From positions 62,001 to 126,000 of the forward strand of contig NZ_BMDV01000002.1 of assembly GCF_014636095.1 (NCBI RefSeq): a stretch of DNA of 64,000 bases. The letters are read 5' to 3'. A program made the translations under genes and the position numbers. This document shows positions 52,084-60,801 of the stretch, in pieces (the first letter of the stretch is position 1; the number at the start of each line of letters is the position of its first letter). Below the pieces are notes generated by a model. The model worked only from the letters and a program-made list of their open reading frames with translations. It made no database searches and was not told the origin of the DNA. The stretch is from Acinetobacter modestus (GTDB lineage Bacteria > Pseudomonadota > Gammaproteobacteria > Pseudomonadales > Moraxellaceae).

Positions 52084-52746
52084 CTAAGCATTCAAAATAT
52101 TTTTTGCAACCGCAGCAGCTTCAGCAATATGTTCAGCCACGGCTTGTTTTGCTTTTTCAGGATCTTGGTGCAGATAAATTGCTTCGCACATATTTTTAAT
52201 ACGTTGATAGCCAGAAATTTCTCGCTTCGTCGATTTCATGGTCATTGCACGAAGACGACTAATTCGACCATTCAAACGTTGTACTACTTCCCAAGCAATA
52301 TGATGTTTTGCAGTTGTAAAAATAGTTTCGTAAAGTTTTGAAGAGGTAGAAATAATTAAATTAATGTCATCTGCTGCAAAGGCTTGCTCAAGTTCAATCA
52401 ATAATACTTTCAGCGTTTCTGTTGTTTGAGCAGTTAGGTTTTGGGTGCAATCCGCAACGGCACTTTGTTCGAGTAATAGTCGAATTTCATAAATTTGTGA
52501 TGCAATTTCCCAATCCAATAATGAAACAATTGGGCCTTTGTTTGGCAGAATTTCAACTAAACCTTCTGCTTCTAAATAACGAATGACTTCACGTACAACA
52601 GAGCGACTTACTCCTAATTCTTCGCACAAGCTTCTTTCGACTAATCTTTTTCCAGAAGGGAAATAGCCTGTAATGATCGCGTTACGTACTTTATTCAAAC
52701 AAAGCTCACGTAAAGTCACAGGTGGATTTTCAATTTTAAGATTCAT
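52084..52746 (-). CDS. tgnR: GntR-family transcriptional regulator (FCD type), probable tgn regulator
   Basis: The 220-residue regulator has an N-terminal winged helix (SLCEELGVSRSVVREVIRYLE at about 40-60) and an all-helical FCD ligand domain. It is divergent from the trigonelline-type operon. Two palindromic sites lie in the shared promoter region, and a third lies before the succinate-semialdehyde dehydrogenase gene, so it is probably their repressor. The symbol is assigned from context and family and is less certain than the enzymes. Confidence 0.75.
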   Translation of the reverse strand: MNLKIENPPVTLRELCLNKVRNAIITGYFPSGKRLVERSLCEELGVSRSVVREVIRYLEAEGLVEILPNKGPIVSLLDWEIASQIYEIRLLLEQSAVADCTQNLTAQTTETLKVLLIELEQAFAADDINLIISTSSKLYETIFTTAKHHIAWEVVQRLNGRISRLRAMTMKSTKREISGYQRIKNMCEAIYLHQDPEKAKQAVAEHIAEAAAVAKNILNA

Positions 52747-52808
52747 AGATGATTAATCTTTCCTGATTTTAATAAGTCAAAATTTTGTTACATGTTTCTA
52801 GCTGAAAA

Positions 52809-52822
52809 TTAGCATACCAAAC
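52809..52822. promoter_or_regulatory. Probable GntR half-operator before tgnR
   Basis: On the minus strand it reads TTTGGTATGCTAA, matching one arm of the operator at 60697. It is 63 bp from the GntR start and may serve for autoregulation. Confidence 0.5.
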
Positions 52823-52842
52823 TCTTGCTTTTTTTTCATTAT

Positions 52843-52864
52843 GTATTATGGTATACCATAATAC
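52843..52864. promoter_or_regulatory. GntR operator of the trigonelline operon
   Basis: A perfect 22-bp palindrome centred on GGTATACC, with CATAATAC on the right arm, lies 36 bp before the first gene. It is the right size and symmetry for an FCD-type GntR dimer. Confidence 0.7.
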
Positions 52865-52899
52865 GAATGCAAAAATAAATTCACTCGCAAGGAAATGCC

Positions 52900-53502
52900 A
52901 TGAATCTAATCCGTAAAACAGTTCTTCATGTTGAAACGACTTATGTCGATGGCGATAAAGAAGCAACAAAACCGTTAAAAATGGTGGCTGCTGCTGCTGT
53001 GATCAAAAACCCATGGGCTGGTCAGGGTTATGTCGAAAACCTAACACCTGAGATTCGCCGTATTGCTCCGATTCTAAGTGAGCATTTAACTCAACTGATT
53101 CTTGATGAAGTTGGTTCAGGTGAAGCAGTAGAAGCATTTGGTAAAAGTGCGGTCGTAGGTTTGAATGGTGAGCTAGAGCATGCATCAGCCCTCATTCATA
53201 CCTTACATTTTGGAAATACATATCGTAATGCGGTCGGGGCTAAGTCTTATCTCGCTTTTAATAACACGCGTGGTCCAGCGAATGCTTCGATTCTTGTTCC
53301 AATGATGGATAAAAATGATGAAGGTCGCCGTTCTCATTATTTGACTCTTCAATTTGCAATTCCAGATGCACCTGCTGCCGATGAAATTGTGATTGTAATT
53401 GGTGCAGCGACAGGTGGACGTCCACATCATCGTATTGGCGATCGTTATCAAGATTTGGAAGAGTTAGGTCATGATCTCAAAAACCCTGCAGCTGTCAAAT
53501 AA
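52900..53502 (+). CDS. Amino acid synthesis family protein (PF06684)
   Basis: The 200-residue protein matches the PF06684 family, named for weak links to amino acid metabolism; no reaction is established. Family blocks are K-N-P-W-A-G, G-K-S-A-V-V-G-L-N-G-E-L-E-H-A-S-A and the ending G-A-A-T-G-G-R-P-H-H-R-I-G-D-R. A CAAGGAA site precedes the ATG. It is the first gene of the catabolic operon and overlaps the hydrolase by 32 bp. Its step in trigonelline use is not known. Confidence 0.87.
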   Translation: MNLIRKTVLHVETTYVDGDKEATKPLKMVAAAAVIKNPWAGQGYVENLTPEIRRIAPILSEHLTQLILDEVGSGEAVEAFGKSAVVGLNGELEHASALIHTLHFGNTYRNAVGAKSYLAFNNTRGPANASILVPMMDKNDEGRRSHYLTLQFAIPDAPAADEIVIVIGAATGGRPHHRIGDRYQDLEELGHDLKNPAAVK

Positions 53503-54262
53503 TCGGATTGCTCATTATTTTGAGCAAGGAGAAGGAGAGCCTTTGGTTCTCATCCATGGTGTAGGTATGCAAGCAGCCGCTTGGTATCCACAAATTGAAT
53601 ATTTCTCGAAACATTATCGAGTGATTTCGGTGGATATGCCGGGTCATGGAAAAAGTACAAAACTTGCGGATGGTGCACCTTTAAAAGCATTTGTTGATTG
53701 GGCGATCGAATTTATTACAGCATTGAATTTAGGTGCAGTGAATTTGGCGGGTCATTCGATGGGTTCATTGATTACGACAGGAGTAAGCGCAACTCGTCCT
53801 GATTTAGTCAAACGAATGGCGGTGTTGAACGGTGTATACAAGCGGACAAGCCAAGCTCGTGATGCTGTTGTGAATCGTGCAGAAGAGTTAAAAACAGGTC
53901 ATATTGACGTTGAAACACCACTACAACGCTGGTTTGGTAACAGTGAGTCAGAACAAATTGCTGCTGGAAAAGTCAAGTCTTGGTTGGAAAATGTGGACTT
54001 GTCTGGATATACCACAGCGTATGCGGCATTTGCACATGGCGATCAAATTTATGCAGATGACTGGAGCAAAATTCAGTGTCCAGCACTGGTTTTAACTGGA
54101 ACTGATGATCCAAATTCAACAGCAGAAATGGCAATACAAATGGCAAGCCAAGCGAGAAATGGCACCGCTATTGTGATTGAAAATGAGCGTCATATGGTGA
54201 ATTTGACTGCACCAGACCAAGTAAATATTGCAATGCAGGCGTGGTTAGAAACCCAAGTCTAA
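53471..54262 (+). CDS. tgnD: Alpha/beta hydrolase, probable MFMS hydrolase (TgnD)
   Basis: The 263-residue hydrolase has the nucleophile Ser in G-H-S-M-G-S, oxyanion motif H-G-V-G-M-Q, acid residue in G-T-D-D-P-N and His in E-R-H-M-V-N. In trigonelline breakdown TgnD splits (E)-2-((N-methylformamido)methylene)succinate to methylamine, formate or CO2, and succinate semialdehyde. The neighbouring monooxygenase pair and dehydrogenases support this call. The start overlaps the upstream gene. Confidence 0.78.
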   Translation: MISKTLQLSNNRIAHYFEQGEGEPLVLIHGVGMQAAAWYPQIEYFSKHYRVISVDMPGHGKSTKLADGAPLKAFVDWAIEFITALNLGAVNLAGHSMGSLITTGVSATRPDLVKRMAVLNGVYKRTSQARDAVVNRAEELKTGHIDVETPLQRWFGNSESEQIAAGKVKSWLENVDLSGYTTAYAAFAHGDQIYADDWSKIQCPALVLTGTDDPNSTAEMAIQMASQARNGTAIVIENERHMVNLTAPDQVNIAMQAWLETQV

Positions 54263-54292
54263 ATTGCCACACATTGATGAAGGAATATGACA

Positions 54293-55225
54293 ATGAGTGA
54301 AATGGATAGTGTTAATAAAATACGCGAACTACGTGATGCCTTTGGCTCATTTATGACTGGCGTAACCGTCGTAACCACCTGTAAAGATGATGGAACACCA
54401 TTAGGCTTTACTGCGAACTCTTTTGCTTCGGTGTCTTTGGACCCAGCTTTGCTGCTGGTCAGCATTGCCAAGACATCAAGCAATTATAATAACTTTGCCA
54501 ATGCTTCACATTTTGCAATTAATATTTTGGCAGAAGAGCAAAAAGATGTTTCGAATACTTTTGCTCGCCCAAGTGACGATCGATTTGCAAATTTAGCATG
54601 GACAAAGAGCGCATCTCATAACCCTGTCATTGATCAAGTCAGTGCTTGGTTTGATTGCACGACGTATCAAGTTGTAGATGCAGGTGATCATGCGATTTTA
54701 ATTGGTAAAGTTGAAGATTTTGGTTCAGCAGGCTTTGCTGGTTTAGGGTATTACCGTGGAGCTTATTTCACACCTGCCAAATCATCTACTGATGTGATTT
54801 CAAGTATGAAAGTCATGATGATGGCATTGATTGGACATGAAAATCAGATCTTGCTTGAACAGACACAGGATCAAAAGTGGACATTACCACATTTGATGGT
54901 TGAAAAAGATGGTGCAGAAAAAGCACTGGAAAAAATCTTTGCAGCTTATCAGCCAGAAGCCTCACCAAGCTTTATCTATTCTGTCTATGATGATGTGACC
55001 ACCCAGCAGCAATATATTGCATTTTTATGTAATACCCCGATCGCACATGCGACCAAAGGTCAATTTGTTGATTTAAATGATTTAGAACAACTGACTTTTG
55101 TAGATAGCGCTTTAGAAAGTATGTTGATGCGTTATCGTAAAGAAAACCACCTCAAAACCTATGGTGTTTATTACGGTAATCAAATTAGCGGTACGGTTCG
55201 TCAAATTGTTAAAGAGGAAGTTTAA
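54293..55225 (+). CDS. tgnA: Flavin reductase component of trigonelline monooxygenase (TgnA)
   Basis: The 310-residue protein has an N-terminal flavin reductase domain (about 1-165) with F-M-T-G-V-T-V-V-T-T, G-F-T-A-N-S-F-A-S-V-S-L-D-P and the G-K-V-E-D-F-G end. The remaining 145 residues form an extra domain not found in ordinary two-component reductases; parts (KWTLPHLMVEKDGAEKALEKI split) look like a degenerate Nudix-type fold. It reduces flavin for the next gene's oxygenase. ATG at 54293 has better spacing to AAGGA than the ATG at 54287. Confidence 0.8.
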   Translation: MSEMDSVNKIRELRDAFGSFMTGVTVVTTCKDDGTPLGFTANSFASVSLDPALLLVSIAKTSSNYNNFANASHFAINILAEEQKDVSNTFARPSDDRFANLAWTKSASHNPVIDQVSAWFDCTTYQVVDAGDHAILIGKVEDFGSAGFAGLGYYRGAYFTPAKSSTDVISSMKVMMMALIGHENQILLEQTQDQKWTLPHLMVEKDGAEKALEKIFAAYQPEASPSFIYSVYDDVTTQQQYIAFLCNTPIAHATKGQFVDLNDLEQLTFVDSALESMLMRYRKENHLKTYGVYYGNQISGTVRQIVKEEV

Positions 55226-55227
55226 CT

Positions 55228-56265
55228 ATGCGTTTTTCATTATTTGTACACATGGAACGTGTTTCTGATCAACAAACGCAGAAGCAGCTCTATGATGAAA
55301 TGATTGAACTTTGCCAAATTGCCGATCAAGGCGGTATGCATGCGATTTGGACAGGTGAACATCATGCGATGAATTTCACGATTGCACCTAATCCATTCAT
55401 TAACTTAGTTGATATTGCGAATAAAACCAAAAATGTACGTTTAGGCACGGGCACAGTGGTTGCGCCATTTTGGCATCCAATTAAATTGGCAGGTGAAGCT
55501 GCTATGACGGATATCATTACCAATGGTCGTTTAGATATTGGCATTGCACGTGGTGCTTACTCGTTTGAATATGAGCGTATGGTGCCTGGTATGGATGCAT
55601 GGAGTGCGGGTCAGCGTTTACGTGAAATGATCCCAGCGATTAAAAACCTGTGGAAAGGTGATTATGAGCATAATGGTGAGTTTTGGCAGTTCCCAAAAAC
55701 GACTTCTGCGCCTCAACCGTTACAACAACCGTATCCACCGATTTGGGTAGCGGCACGTGATCCAAATAGCCACGAATTTGCAGTGCAAAACGGCTGCAAT
55801 GTACAAGTCACACCATTACATTTTGGTGATGATGAAGTTGAAAAGCTCATGGGACATTTCAATACCGCCTGTGAAAAGTTTGCTGATATTCCTCGTCCTG
55901 AAATTATGTTATTGCGTCATACCTATGTCGCTGATAGTGAAGAAGATGCTCAATTAGCAGCAGATGAAATCAATACATTCTATAACTATTTTGGCGCATG
56001 GTTTAAAAATGAGCGTGAAATTACGCAAGGTCTAATCGCGCCATTGAGTGATGAAGAAATTGCAGCTCATCCATTTTATACGCCAGAAGCTATGCGTAAA
56101 AATAATGTAATTGGTCAGGCGCAAGAAGTGATTGATCGCTTAAAAGCTTATGAAGCAATGGGTTATAACGAATATTCATTCTGGATCGATACAGGAATGA
56201 GCTTTGAGCGTAAAAAAGCATCGTTACAACGTATGATTAATGAAGTGATGCCTGCATTTGCATAG
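55228..56265 (+). CDS. tgnB: LLM-family oxygenase component of trigonelline monooxygenase (TgnB)
   Basis: The 345-residue TIM-barrel enzyme is a bacterial-luciferase-type monooxygenase, with W-T-G-E-H-H near residue 42, R-L-D-I-G-I-A-R-G and a long I-G-Q-A-Q-E-V-I-D-R-L end. With the reductase it would open the pyridine ring of trigonelline between N and C2. It starts 2 bp after the reductase gene. Other N-heterocycle-cleaving LLM enzymes are the alternative. Confidence 0.8.
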   Translation: MRFSLFVHMERVSDQQTQKQLYDEMIELCQIADQGGMHAIWTGEHHAMNFTIAPNPFINLVDIANKTKNVRLGTGTVVAPFWHPIKLAGEAAMTDIITNGRLDIGIARGAYSFEYERMVPGMDAWSAGQRLREMIPAIKNLWKGDYEHNGEFWQFPKTTSAPQPLQQPYPPIWVAARDPNSHEFAVQNGCNVQVTPLHFGDDEVEKLMGHFNTACEKFADIPRPEIMLLRHTYVADSEEDAQLAADEINTFYNYFGAWFKNEREITQGLIAPLSDEEIAAHPFYTPEAMRKNNVIGQAQEVIDRLKAYEAMGYNEYSFWIDTGMSFERKKASLQRMINEVMPAFA

Positions 56266-56275
56266 GAGAGAAGAC

Positions 56276-57745
56276 ATGACTTCTCAATTCCAGTTGTATA
56301 TCAATGGTCAATTTGAGGATGGTGCTGCACAATTTGACAGCATCAATCCAGCGACAGAGCAAGTTTGGGCGAAAATGCCTGAAGCACGTACAGATGAAGT
56401 CAATCGTGCAGTTGCCGCGGCATCTCAGGCTCTGCAAGATGCTGCTTGGGCAGGTTTAACCGCCTCACAGCGTGGAAAGTTGTTATATAAACTTGCTGAT
56501 TTAATCGAAAAAGCTGCACCGCAATTGGCTCAATATGAAACCAGTGATACAGGTAAGATTATTCGTGAGACGTCGAGCCAAATTGCTTATGTAGCTGAAT
56601 ATTATCGTTACTATGCAGGGATTGCAGACAAGCTCGAAGGTAGCTATTTACCGATTGATAAACCAGATATGCAAGCATGGACCATCCGTGAACCAGTAGG
56701 TGTGATTGCTGCAATTGTTCCGTGGAATAGCCAATTATTTTTGTCTGCAGTTAAAGTTGGTCCAGCATTGGCGGCAGGTTGCAGTATTGTTTTGAAAGCC
56801 TCTGAAGAGGGACCAGCACCTTTACTTGCTTTTGCGCGTTTGGTACACGAAGCAGGATTTCCAGCAGGTGTGGTGAATGTTATTACAGGTTTTGGCCCTG
56901 AATGTGGTGCAGTTTTAAGTAGTCATCCAGATGTTGCTCATGTGGCATTTACTGGTGGTCCAGAAACAGCACGCCATATCGTGCGCAACTCTGCTGAGAA
57001 CCTTGCCAAAGTCTCATTAGAGTTAGGTGGAAAATCTCCTTTTATTGTATTTGCAGATGCTGATTTACAGAGCGCAGTAAATGCACAAGTCGCAGCGATT
57101 TTTGCAGCAACAGGGCAAAGCTGTGTTGCTGGTTCACGGTTGCTGGTTGAAGACAGTATCAAAGATGAATTTGTTCAACGTTTGGTTGAGCGTGTGCAAA
57201 GTATCAAGATTGGTTTGCCTGATGATATGGCAACTGAATATGGCCCTCTGTGCACCTTGCGCCAACGTGAAAAAATTGAGCAAGTCGTTGCTCGCTCGAT
57301 TCAGCAAGGGGCGAAATTATTGGCAGGTGGGAAAACGCTTGAAAGAGCAGGTTATTACTATCCACCCACAATTTTAGACTGTAGTGATGTACCACAAGCC
57401 GATTGCGTCATGACCGAGTTATTTGGTCCTGTCTTGTCTGTAGTGAGTTTTAACACTGAAGCAGACGCGATTCAAAAAGCCAACAGTACGCCTTATGGAC
57501 TCGCAGCGGGTGTGTTTACCAACAATTTAAGCCGTGCGCATCGTATGACCAAAGCAATTCGTTCAGGGATTGTTTGGCTGAATACCTATCGCGCTGTTTC
57601 TCCACTTGCACCTTTTGGTGGTCATGGTCTATCAGGACATGGTCGTGAAGCTGGCTCAGATGCGGTGTTGGACTATACCACCACTAAAACTGTGTGGTTA
57701 CGTACCTCAGATCAACCGATTGATGACCCTTTTGTGATGCGTTAA
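56276..57745 (+). CDS. tgnC: Aldehyde dehydrogenase, probable MFMB dehydrogenase (TgnC)
   Basis: The 489-residue NAD(P)-dependent enzyme has the aldehyde dehydrogenase Glu in L-E-L-G-G-K-S-P-F, the catalytic Cys in A-T-G-Q-S-C-V-A-G-S-R, and G-R-E-A-G-S near the C-terminus. In the trigonelline pathway it oxidises the hydroxybutyrolactone (ring-opened aldehyde) product of TgnAB to the succinate derivative. The ATG at 56276 follows AGGAGAG, 10 bp after the oxygenase stop. Confidence 0.8.
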   Translation: MTSQFQLYINGQFEDGAAQFDSINPATEQVWAKMPEARTDEVNRAVAAASQALQDAAWAGLTASQRGKLLYKLADLIEKAAPQLAQYETSDTGKIIRETSSQIAYVAEYYRYYAGIADKLEGSYLPIDKPDMQAWTIREPVGVIAAIVPWNSQLFLSAVKVGPALAAGCSIVLKASEEGPAPLLAFARLVHEAGFPAGVVNVITGFGPECGAVLSSHPDVAHVAFTGGPETARHIVRNSAENLAKVSLELGGKSPFIVFADADLQSAVNAQVAAIFAATGQSCVAGSRLLVEDSIKDEFVQRLVERVQSIKIGLPDDMATEYGPLCTLRQREKIEQVVARSIQQGAKLLAGGKTLERAGYYYPPTILDCSDVPQADCVMTELFGPVLSVVSFNTEADAIQKANSTPYGLAAGVFTNNLSRAHRMTKAIRSGIVWLNTYRAVSPLAPFGGHGLSGHGREAGSDAVLDYTTTKTVWLRTSDQPIDDPFVMR

Positions 57746-58058
57746 TACATCACAACAGTTATTAGGATTTAAATTTCAAGGATGAAAAGATGACGCAGTT
57801 GAATTTCAAAATCACATAAATCTGATCAAGGCATACGTAAGATAATATTGGTTGAGCTTCAAGAGCCTCAACAAGGTTTCCTTTATCTTTTTTTGCCATT
57901 TCTTTAACCAAAGTTGATGTGATTCGTCTGTAAAACAAGAGAAATAAAGGTCAGGTCATCTGGATATGGCGCTGATCAGGCAGGTTGTGAAACCTAAGTT
58001 TACTCTCACAAATATTTGATATTGAGGAAAATGAAGTCCTCAAAGAGAGATTAAGGAT
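57746..58058. other. Intergenic region before the permease gene
   Basis: This 313-bp stretch has no gene. A weak hairpin (GTTGAG / CTCAAC near 57850-57870) is followed by a T-rich run and may partly terminate the operon. I found no GntR-type palindrome here, so the permease may rely on read-through. Confidence 0.5.
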
Positions 58059-59459
58059 ATGAGCCAAAATGAAAATAGTGCTTTCGCCATTGAAAGCAAT
58101 TCAATTGATTATGTTGATCCATCTCAACGTCACGGAAAAGTACGTGATCTATTCACGCTCTGGTTTTGTACCAATATTGCACCCTTAGCTGTGATTACTG
58201 GTGCAATGTCGATGCTAACGTTTAACCTCAGTTTGATAAGTGCGCTAGTGGCGATTTGTTGTGGCCATTTCTTTGGTGCAGCAATTTTAGCTTTAACTTC
58301 TGCTCAAGGACCCCAAGTCGGCATTCCCCAGATGATTCAAAGCCGAGCACAGTTTGGGCGTTATGGTGCATTATTAGTCGTATTATTTACAACACTGATT
58401 TATCTCGGTTTCTTTATTTCCAACATTATCTTGTCAGGTAAAACCTTACATACCGTCGTTCCCGCAATCCCTGTTCCAACTGCGACGGTGATTGGTGCAA
58501 TTGCAGCAACGACCATTGGGGTAGTGGGTTATCATCTAATCCATAATTTTAATAAAATTGGGACATGGTTAATGGGCGGCTCATTGCTGATCGGCTTATT
58601 GATGATGTTGCCACAAATTAATGCTGAAGTACTTGCCAAAGGCTCATTTAACCTAAAAGGTTGGTTTGCCATGTTTGGTCTATGTGCAGTTTGGCAAATT
58701 AGTTTTTCACCTTATACCTCAGACTATTCACGTTATTTACCCAAGTCGATTGGGATTTTTAAACCATTTATCTTCACTTACTTGGGCGCTTCGCTTGGAA
58801 CGATCTTTGCGATGGCATTTGGTACAGTGGCGGTGAGTATTGGTTCTGGTACCGATGCGATGGAAGCGGTGAAATCGGGTACAGGTATTTTCGGTTCGAT
58901 TCTGATGATTTTATTCCTTTGTAATATCATCGGTCACAATGCCATGAATTTATATGGTGCGGTTTTATCGTGTATTACTTCGATCCAAACCTTTGCAGGT
59001 CAATGGATGCCAAGTAAGAATGTCCGTATTATTTTGTCGATTATGGTTTTAATCCTCGCTACGTTTACAGCACTTTGGGCATCAAGCAACTTTATTAGCT
59101 TCTTCCTGAACGTCATTTTTGCCTTACTATTTATTTTAGTGCCTTGGGTATCGATTAACCTATTGGATTTCTATGTGATCAATAAGAAATCTTATGATAT
59201 TCAGTCGATCTTCGCACAAGATGGTGGCATCTACGGCAAATTTAATGGCAAAGCTTTAACTGCATATTTCATTGGAATCGTGGTTCAAATCCCTTTTCTT
59301 ACCAATGCATTTTTTACAGGCCCATTCGCAAACGTCATTCAGGATGTGGATATTTCTTGGGTAATCGGATTGGTAGTGAGTTTTGTTGTGTACTACGTCT
59401 TTAATCTCGAAAAGATTAAATGCAGTAGCCCATCACTCAATGTAAAAGCGCAACATTAA
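58059..59459 (+). CDS. NCS1-family permease (cytosine/purine/vitamin type)
   Basis: The 466-residue protein has about twelve membrane segments and the cytosine permease-family pattern (W-F-C-T-N-I-A-P near residue 36, S-P-Y-T-S-D-Y-S-R-Y-L-P near 215). NCS1 proteins carry nucleobases, hydantoin, thiamin or pyridine-type compounds, so it is a good candidate to import trigonelline or a relative. AGATTAAGGA precedes the ATG. Confidence 0.88.
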   Translation: MSQNENSAFAIESNSIDYVDPSQRHGKVRDLFTLWFCTNIAPLAVITGAMSMLTFNLSLISALVAICCGHFFGAAILALTSAQGPQVGIPQMIQSRAQFGRYGALLVVLFTTLIYLGFFISNIILSGKTLHTVVPAIPVPTATVIGAIAATTIGVVGYHLIHNFNKIGTWLMGGSLLIGLLMMLPQINAEVLAKGSFNLKGWFAMFGLCAVWQISFSPYTSDYSRYLPKSIGIFKPFIFTYLGASLGTIFAMAFGTVAVSIGSGTDAMEAVKSGTGIFGSILMILFLCNIIGHNAMNLYGAVLSCITSIQTFAGQWMPSKNVRIILSIMVLILATFTALWASSNFISFFLNVIFALLFILVPWVSINLLDFYVINKKSYDIQSIFAQDGGIYGKFNGKALTAYFIGIVVQIPFLTNAFFTGPFANVIQDVDISWVIGLVVSFVVYYVFNLEKIKCSSPSLNVKAQH

Positions 59460-59484
59460 ACATGCTTAGAATGGAATCGATGAC

Positions 59485-60654
59485 ATGAAAAAAAGTTATT
59501 TACAACTCACATTGGCAACTGCATTAACCAGTATGGTTACACCAAGTTATGCAGGAATTAGTTTTGGCGACAGTAATGCCGACTCAGGCAAGTTAACGGT
59601 TTCTGGTTATGTACGTGCCAATTATCAAGACAAAGATTACGGTGAACCTGCTTCAGAACATAAGATCCGTTTTGATGCTGCACAACTAAAACTTGATTAT
59701 GAACGCGGCAAACTATTTGGACATGCTGAATATCGCTGTTATCAATACGATACGCTGTGTGATTTTTCAACCTTGATCGATGCGTATGCAGGTTATCATT
59801 TAAATGAAACTGATCAGGTTGTGGCAGGAATGCAAGCTATTCCATTTGGACCAGGACGTTTCTGGGGCAATAGTTTGTACGGTAGTATCAATACTACAGC
59901 AGGTTTAGAAGATGTTCATAATTTAGGTTTGAACTATCATTTTGAATTGCCGAGTGCGACTAAATTTGATGTCGGTTATTTTGCGGCAGATGCGGGTCAC
60001 TATGAAGGTACCACCAAGGACTCTGGTCGCTATAGTGCGAACTATGTAAGTTCTGATGACATTACGAAAAGTGATATCGAAGAGAAAAACATGTGGGTTG
60101 GACGTATTACCCAAGATATTAATCTGGGTGTAAAAGGTTTAACTACTCAAGTCGGTGCTTCATATTGGACTTCAGAGATTGACAATAAAACCACATCTCA
60201 AACGGGTCGACGTAATGCGTGGGCATTATTTAGCAAAATCAATTATGGCAATCTAGGTCTGACCTTAACGGGTGGTAAAAATGATGTCAGTAATAAAGAC
60301 GTTGTTGATGCAACTTCATCTTTGATGGGTTCATATGACAGCGAATATTATGTTGCAAACAAAGCGACTTACTATACAGCTGATCTTGGCTACACTTTTA
60401 AAGATGTTAAGCAAATTGGCAATATCACGCCGTATTTTATGCACAGTCGGTACAATAAGGATTTGGCTGGTTCTCAAGATTCAACCCGTAATATCCTTGG
60501 TGTTTCAATCGACCATAAACAGATTTCTTTGGTCGCAGAATACATTATGAGTCAAAATGATCCCTTCATTGGTGGTACTGAAAAATCACTGGCAGTTGGA
60601 GATGATGGTAAATGGAATAAGTTACTCAACTTAACGCTATTCTATTACTTCTAA
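59485..60654 (+). CDS. Outer membrane porin-like protein
   Basis: The 389-residue protein has a signal peptide (cut after about Ala23), a barrel-type strand pattern (VSGYVRANYQ, DAAQLKLDYERG) and a C-terminal aromatic end (L-N-L-T-L-F-Y-Y-F). It lies 25 bp after the permease gene. It probably lets the substrate cross the outer membrane. Confidence 0.85.
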   Translation: MKKSYLQLTLATALTSMVTPSYAGISFGDSNADSGKLTVSGYVRANYQDKDYGEPASEHKIRFDAAQLKLDYERGKLFGHAEYRCYQYDTLCDFSTLIDAYAGYHLNETDQVVAGMQAIPFGPGRFWGNSLYGSINTTAGLEDVHNLGLNYHFELPSATKFDVGYFAADAGHYEGTTKDSGRYSANYVSSDDITKSDIEEKNMWVGRITQDINLGVKGLTTQVGASYWTSEIDNKTTSQTGRRNAWALFSKINYGNLGLTLTGGKNDVSNKDVVDATSSLMGSYDSEYYVANKATYYTADLGYTFKDVKQIGNITPYFMHSRYNKDLAGSQDSTRNILGVSIDHKQISLVAEYIMSQNDPFIGGTEKSLAVGDDGKWNKLLNLTLFYYF

Positions 60655-60696
60655 AATCAGCTATAACATTCGGGCAACCGAAAATTTTTTTCAAGA

Positions 60697-60718
60697 TTTA
60701 TTTGGTATGCCATAATAC
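60697..60718. promoter_or_regulatory. Second GntR operator, before the semialdehyde dehydrogenase gene
   Basis: TTTGGTATGCCATAATAC matches ten of eleven bases in the right arm of the operator at 52843, with a diverged left arm. It lies 84 bp before the gene and indicates a second promoter in the regulon. Confidence 0.68.
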
Positions 60719-60801
60719 AGGTTTATTTAATACCAGAACATTGATACTGTTTTGTAAAATGTTCTGTGTATTAATGCCGAAGTCTAAATAGGATAATCAG
60801 T

